Origin: Schleiferilactobacillus shenzhenensis LY-73 | Lineage (GTDB): Bacteria > Bacillota > Bacilli > Lactobacillales > Lactobacillaceae | Direction of reading: 5' to 3' | DNA: 64,000 nucleotides | Assembly: GCF_000469325.1 (NCBI RefSeq) | Contig: NZ_KI271585.1 | Span: 58,531 to 122,530, forward strand | Shown here: piece by piece, positions 60,958-64,000 of the stretch | Numbering within the stretch: position 1 is the first letter of the stretch | Layout: every line of letters starts with the position of its first letter | The notes under the pieces: model-generated | What the model was told of the DNA's origin: nothing | Seen by the model: only the letters and a program-made list of their open reading frames with translations | The model's database searches: none | Program-made: the position numbers and the translations under genes

Positions 60958-61512
60958 TCAATACCGCTTACTGTTGGCGATGGCGTTGGCGACACTGCCG
61001 TCCAGCATGATCTCGGCCCGCCGGATCACGTCTGCCGGCGGCTCGCGCAGATCGTCCCGCAACCACTGGATGACCTGCATCACCAGGGCCCAACCGTAAA
61101 AGTTGACGATGCTTTGTTTCAAATCAGCTGGTGCAGTGGGGGCCACGTCATCGACGACGCCTTTGACCATCTGGGATGCAGCAGAATAAAGAAAATTTTC
61201 CAGCAGATTGCGGCCGACGGAATGGAACGTCTGCAGGCAAAACTGCTGATTCCGCGCAATGTAGTCCAAAATCATCCGGTACGCCGTCTGCCAGCGGTCC
61301 ACCTTGAGATAGGTCGACAGCTGGGTGACCACTTCTTGTTCATAGATCCAGCCCAGCAGATCGTAGACGTCGGTGAAGTGGTAATAAAAGGTGTTCCGGC
61401 TCACCTTGGCCTGCTGCGTCAGCATACCGATGGTCACGTGATCAATGGGCATGGTTTCCATGTCCGCTTTCAGTGCTTCGGCCAGCCGCCACTGGGTCGT
61501 ATGTTTCGCCAT
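60958..61512 (-). CDS. TetR-family regulator
   Basis: 184 residues. N-terminal helix-turn-helix with VTIGMLTQQAKVSRNTFYYHF (about residues 26-46), followed by the ligand-binding helical domain (LLENFLYSAASQMVKG). It is upstream of and in the same direction as the ohyA operon, with overlapping palindromes between. It probably represses ohyA and responds to fatty acids; ligand unproven. Confidence 0.88.
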   Translation of the reverse strand: MAKHTTQWRLAEALKADMETMPIDHVTIGMLTQQAKVSRNTFYYHFTDVYDLLGWIYEQEVVTQLSTYLKVDRWQTAYRMILDYIARNQQFCLQTFHSVGRNLLENFLYSAASQMVKGVVDDVAPTAPADLKQSIVNFYGWALVMQVIQWLRDDLREPPADVIRRAEIMLDGSVANAIANSKRY

Positions 61513-61655
61513 GATCGTTCGCTCCTAACGCCCGCGGGCGTGTATTCAGTAACGTTTATTCGCCTTATTTTAGGGTATGGCGGGCGGTGCGGTCAAAGAA
61601 GTTGTCTCGCGGATGTGGGACTTTGCGGTGTGCTGCAAGATGGGGCGCTCCGGTT

Positions 61656-63824
61656 TTACCCCGCCGCATCCTTCTGGTGCAGCGCCCGGTACTGCCCCGG
61701 CGTCACCCCCAACAGTTTCTTGAACTTGCGGGTGAAATTGGCGACGTCGTAGTAGCCGTTCGCCGTGACGATCTCTTTGATGGGCTGGCTAGTTTCGGTC
61801 AGGGCGGTTTGAATGCGGGTGAGGCGAATCTCTTGGAGATACGCGGTAAAGGTCAGCCCCGTGACTTCCTTGATGTGCCGGCTCGCATACGGCACGGACC
61901 AACCGAATTGGTCGGCGGCGTCGACCAGAGAAAAGGTGGGATCGCTGGCGCGGGCGGTGATAAAGGTCTCAAGCGCTGGACCGTCAGCAGTGGCGGCGCT
62001 CGCAGCAACTTGCGGTACAGTGAGGCTTTCCACCGTCCCCAGCAGCAGCCGGTGCAGCGCGCTGTAAGACGGTGCGCTGAGCAGCCGCTGGACCAGCAGG
62101 TTGTTGACTTGCCGGTGCCGCTGGTAATCGGCTTTAAGCAGCTGGCTGATGAGGTTGGCCATGGGCAAGTCGAAGCGGGCGGTGGGCGACCAATTTTGAC
62201 TGGCCGCGTCGAACAAGGCCGTGAAGGCTTCCACAGCCATCTCGCGATTCCCCTGGGCCAGCGCGTTGGTCAGTTTGCCTTCATTGGCCGGGTCGAAGAG
62301 TTGCGGCGCACCCTGGTCCTGGTAGAAACTCACCGCCTCAGAAGGGCCTGGCTGGTTCGTCATCTGAGCGGTCACGGCCTCAATGTAGGCGTCGTGCAGC
62401 GCAGTCACACTGGTCACCGCCCGGCCGGCATACATCACGGCCGGCCCCAGCTGCTGCTGAATGGTAGTCAGAACCGCGGCAGCCGGGGCCGCACCGTCGT
62501 CATTGACCAGAACGATGAGCTGCGCCTGGTCGCTGTGATGGACGAAGTAGACGACCTGCGTCGCGGTCACCACGGGGTCGGCCAGCACTTTCTCCGCCAA
62601 GGCCGCTTCATCCGGTAAGATGCCGATGAGGAAGCGAGGATGGTAGAAATGCACTTGGGCCAGGTTCAGCAGGCGCTGCACCGTAGCGGCATCGGCCAGC
62701 CGGCCGTTGACCAGCATGCTCAGGACCTGGTTGCGCACGAAGGGCAGGCGGATCTGCTCTTGGGCCGCCCGGGCGCGCTGCGCGGTCATCACCGCCTGCA
62801 TGGCCGCCGCCAGCCGGGTCAGATCCACCGGCTGGGCACTGGTCCCGGGGACGATCGCGGCCAGCTTGCGGATACCGGCATACTGCCGCCGGCTCAAGTA
62901 CCAGCTGAGCAGGCCGCCCAATATCAGCAGGGTCACAAAGAGGCCGGCGTATTGGGCGAGCAGGGCCCGCAGCGGCGGCCAAAACGATAATGGCAGGGCC
63001 AAAGAGACGGTCTGAAACAAGTCCCCTTGGCCGGATTGACGGGTCACGGCGGCACCCTGCTGGCGGCCGAATGCTTGCCACGCCGGCCACTGACTCCCGG
63101 TGGGCAAAGCCCGGCCCGCCAGCGTCGGCCGGGCGGTGATTCGCCCGGACCCGACGACCACGGCCAGGACTTGGTCCGGGGTGGTCACCGCGTCTTGCAG
63201 CTGGTCCCGCACGGCGCCGGTATTCAACGAATACAATGCCATCCCCCGGGGCGCCGTGCCTGGCGTGGCCGTGATCGGTACCGCCAGGGTGAGCAGACCC
63301 CGCTCCGGGTTATCTTGAGCCGGGGCAAAGAACAGCTGGGCCACGGTGGCGTGACGCAAGAGCCGCTGCTGCTGGGCAGCCGGCAGACCCGGCAGCAGCT
63401 TGTACTTGGCCAGCGCCGGCCCCAGATCATAGGTGCCGTCCGCCGAGAACAGGACGGCAGGATCGCTGGGCAGGTAAATGAAGATCTTGTTGATCAAGGG
63501 GCTGCTCAGGTCGTAGCGCTGAATGGCACTGTGCATGTCCCGGATGGCCGTATAATCCCACGTCCGGGCCAGCAGTGCCCGGTCCAGCGCCATTTGGCTT
63601 GTCGCCACCAGAATGTGGGTGAGATCATCGTTCAAGCTGGCGGTGACCGTCTGCAGGGTCCTCTCTTGCCGCGCAGTCTGCGCCGCCTGTTGGGACTGCC
63701 ACTCCCGGACCAGCCAATTGGCTGTGACGATTCCTAACGGCAGGAGAAAAATAAGCAAAAACGACACCAGGTAGGTGCGCAGCAGCCGCTGGGACTGCCA
63801 CGCCTGGCGCAGCTTAAGCCGCAT
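61656..63824 (-). CDS. Membrane-anchored AraC-family regulator
   Basis: 722 residues. Membrane segment 1 about residues 17-38, an extracytoplasmic sensor region about 40-290, membrane segment 2 about 292-312, then a cytoplasmic part ending in an AraC DNA-binding domain (WSVPYASRHIKEVTGLTFTAYL and ANGYYDVANFTRKFKKLLGVTPGQYR). One-component sensors of this type occur beside carbohydrate-uptake genes. It overlaps the end of the DUF624 gene by 11 bases. Confidence 0.88.
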   Translation of the reverse strand: MRLKLRQAWQSQRLLRTYLVSFLLIFLLPLGIVTANWLVREWQSQQAAQTARQERTLQTVTASLNDDLTHILVATSQMALDRALLARTWDYTAIRDMHSAIQRYDLSSPLINKIFIYLPSDPAVLFSADGTYDLGPALAKYKLLPGLPAAQQQRLLRHATVAQLFFAPAQDNPERGLLTLAVPITATPGTAPRGMALYSLNTGAVRDQLQDAVTTPDQVLAVVVGSGRITARPTLAGRALPTGSQWPAWQAFGRQQGAAVTRQSGQGDLFQTVSLALPLSFWPPLRALLAQYAGLFVTLLILGGLLSWYLSRRQYAGIRKLAAIVPGTSAQPVDLTRLAAAMQAVMTAQRARAAQEQIRLPFVRNQVLSMLVNGRLADAATVQRLLNLAQVHFYHPRFLIGILPDEAALAEKVLADPVVTATQVVYFVHHSDQAQLIVLVNDDGAAPAAAVLTTIQQQLGPAVMYAGRAVTSVTALHDAYIEAVTAQMTNQPGPSEAVSFYQDQGAPQLFDPANEGKLTNALAQGNREMAVEAFTALFDAASQNWSPTARFDLPMANLISQLLKADYQRHRQVNNLLVQRLLSAPSYSALHRLLLGTVESLTVPQVAASAATADGPALETFITARASDPTFSLVDAADQFGWSVPYASRHIKEVTGLTFTAYLQEIRLTRIQTALTETSQPIKEIVTANGYYDVANFTRKFKKLLGVTPGQYRALHQKDAAG

Positions 63825-64000
63825 AGTGCATCACGGCTTCGACGCGCTGGCAGGACTGGTAGGAGAACCAGACCGTCGGCGTGAGGTACAGCGGCACCAA
63901 GGCCACCAGGCTCAAGGCGGGGAACAGCACCAGCAAGGCCGTCGCCGCCACCGAGCCGATGACGATGGCCAAGGTGTTCGTGAAGTGGGCCACCGAAATG
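63814..64000 (-). CDS. DUF624/YesL-like membrane protein, 3' part (runs off the window)
   Basis: Last ~61 residues only; the start lies beyond the window. A hydrophobic segment (IVIGSVAATALLVLFPALSL) and the ending QRVEAVMHYAA fit the C-terminus of YesL-family proteins, which accompany AraC-type sensors and polysaccharide transporters. Stop at 63814-63816 overlaps the next gene. Confidence 0.65.
   Translation of the reverse strand, partial: ISVAHFTNTLAIVIGSVAATALLVLFPALSLVALVPLYLTPTVWFSYQSCQRVEAVMHYAA

Overview
The window looks like a chromosomal segment of a high-GC member of the Lactobacillaceae (roughly 58-60% GC by eye). The evidence is strong Shine-Dalgarno sites, GTG/TTG starts, DUF4767- and DUF5067-like lipoproteins, DegV, PepF, a Cys42-type NADH oxidase, an oleate hydratase and an anaerobic ribonucleotide reductase alongside cytochrome bd. 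I cannot name the species. I saw no rRNA, tRNA or insertion sequence.

Layout. 0.2-3 kb: cytochrome bd operon (cydA-cydB plus a small membrane gene). 3-13.4 kb: housekeeping and stress genes (EcsC, CDP-alcohol phosphatidyltransferase, SDR, pepF, methyltransferase, DegV, lipoprotein, GNAT, glutathione peroxidase, M24 peptidase). Two paralogous intergenic elements at 7.7 and 8.95 kb look like small RNAs with CCUCCCC loops. 13.6-16.4 kb: a TOTE-type primase-helicase. 16.4-19.2 kb: amino-acid permease and M20 deacylase. 19.3-27.7 kb: a complete compact type II-C CRISPR-Cas system, consisting of tracrRNA, cas9, cas1, cas2 and an array of 54 repeats and 53 spacers. The tracrRNA orientation requires the array to be transcribed towards cas2. 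Directly beyond the array, in the same direction and with no visible terminator between, is a gene whose N-terminus resembles that of BREX PglZ but which lacks the phosphatase core.

28.5-34 kb holds a lysophospholipase-like hydrolase, a lipoprotein, an ABC exporter pair and a CPBP protease. 34-42.8 kb is rich in carbonyl/electrophile-stress genes (MerR plus aldo/keto reductase, Hsp20, ArsR plus quinone-oxidoreductase plus DJ-1/PfpI, a second oxidoreductase) with clear operators, and contains nrdDG. 42.8-45.7 kb: Na+/H+ antiporter and VIT-family transporter.

45.7-51.2 kb is the most striking accessory locus. It has a strong promoter, a 48-codon lanthipeptide-like precursor with three Cys and several Thr/Ser, stem-loops, a lyase-kinase-cyclase lanthionine synthetase that keeps the zinc ligands, an ABC exporter without a leader-peptidase domain, and a nearby transglutaminase-fold protein that might supply the protease. 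Base composition is visibly lower in GC than the surroundings, which suggests transfer.

51.5-64 kb: AAA ATPase with a gene remnant, NADH oxidase, GlcD-type flavoenzyme, Dps, MFS transporter, a TIM-barrel protein, an oleate hydratase operon (with a 45-aa membrane peptide, operator palindromes and a TetR gene), and a membrane-bound AraC-type regulator with the end of a YesL/DUF624 gene running off the window.
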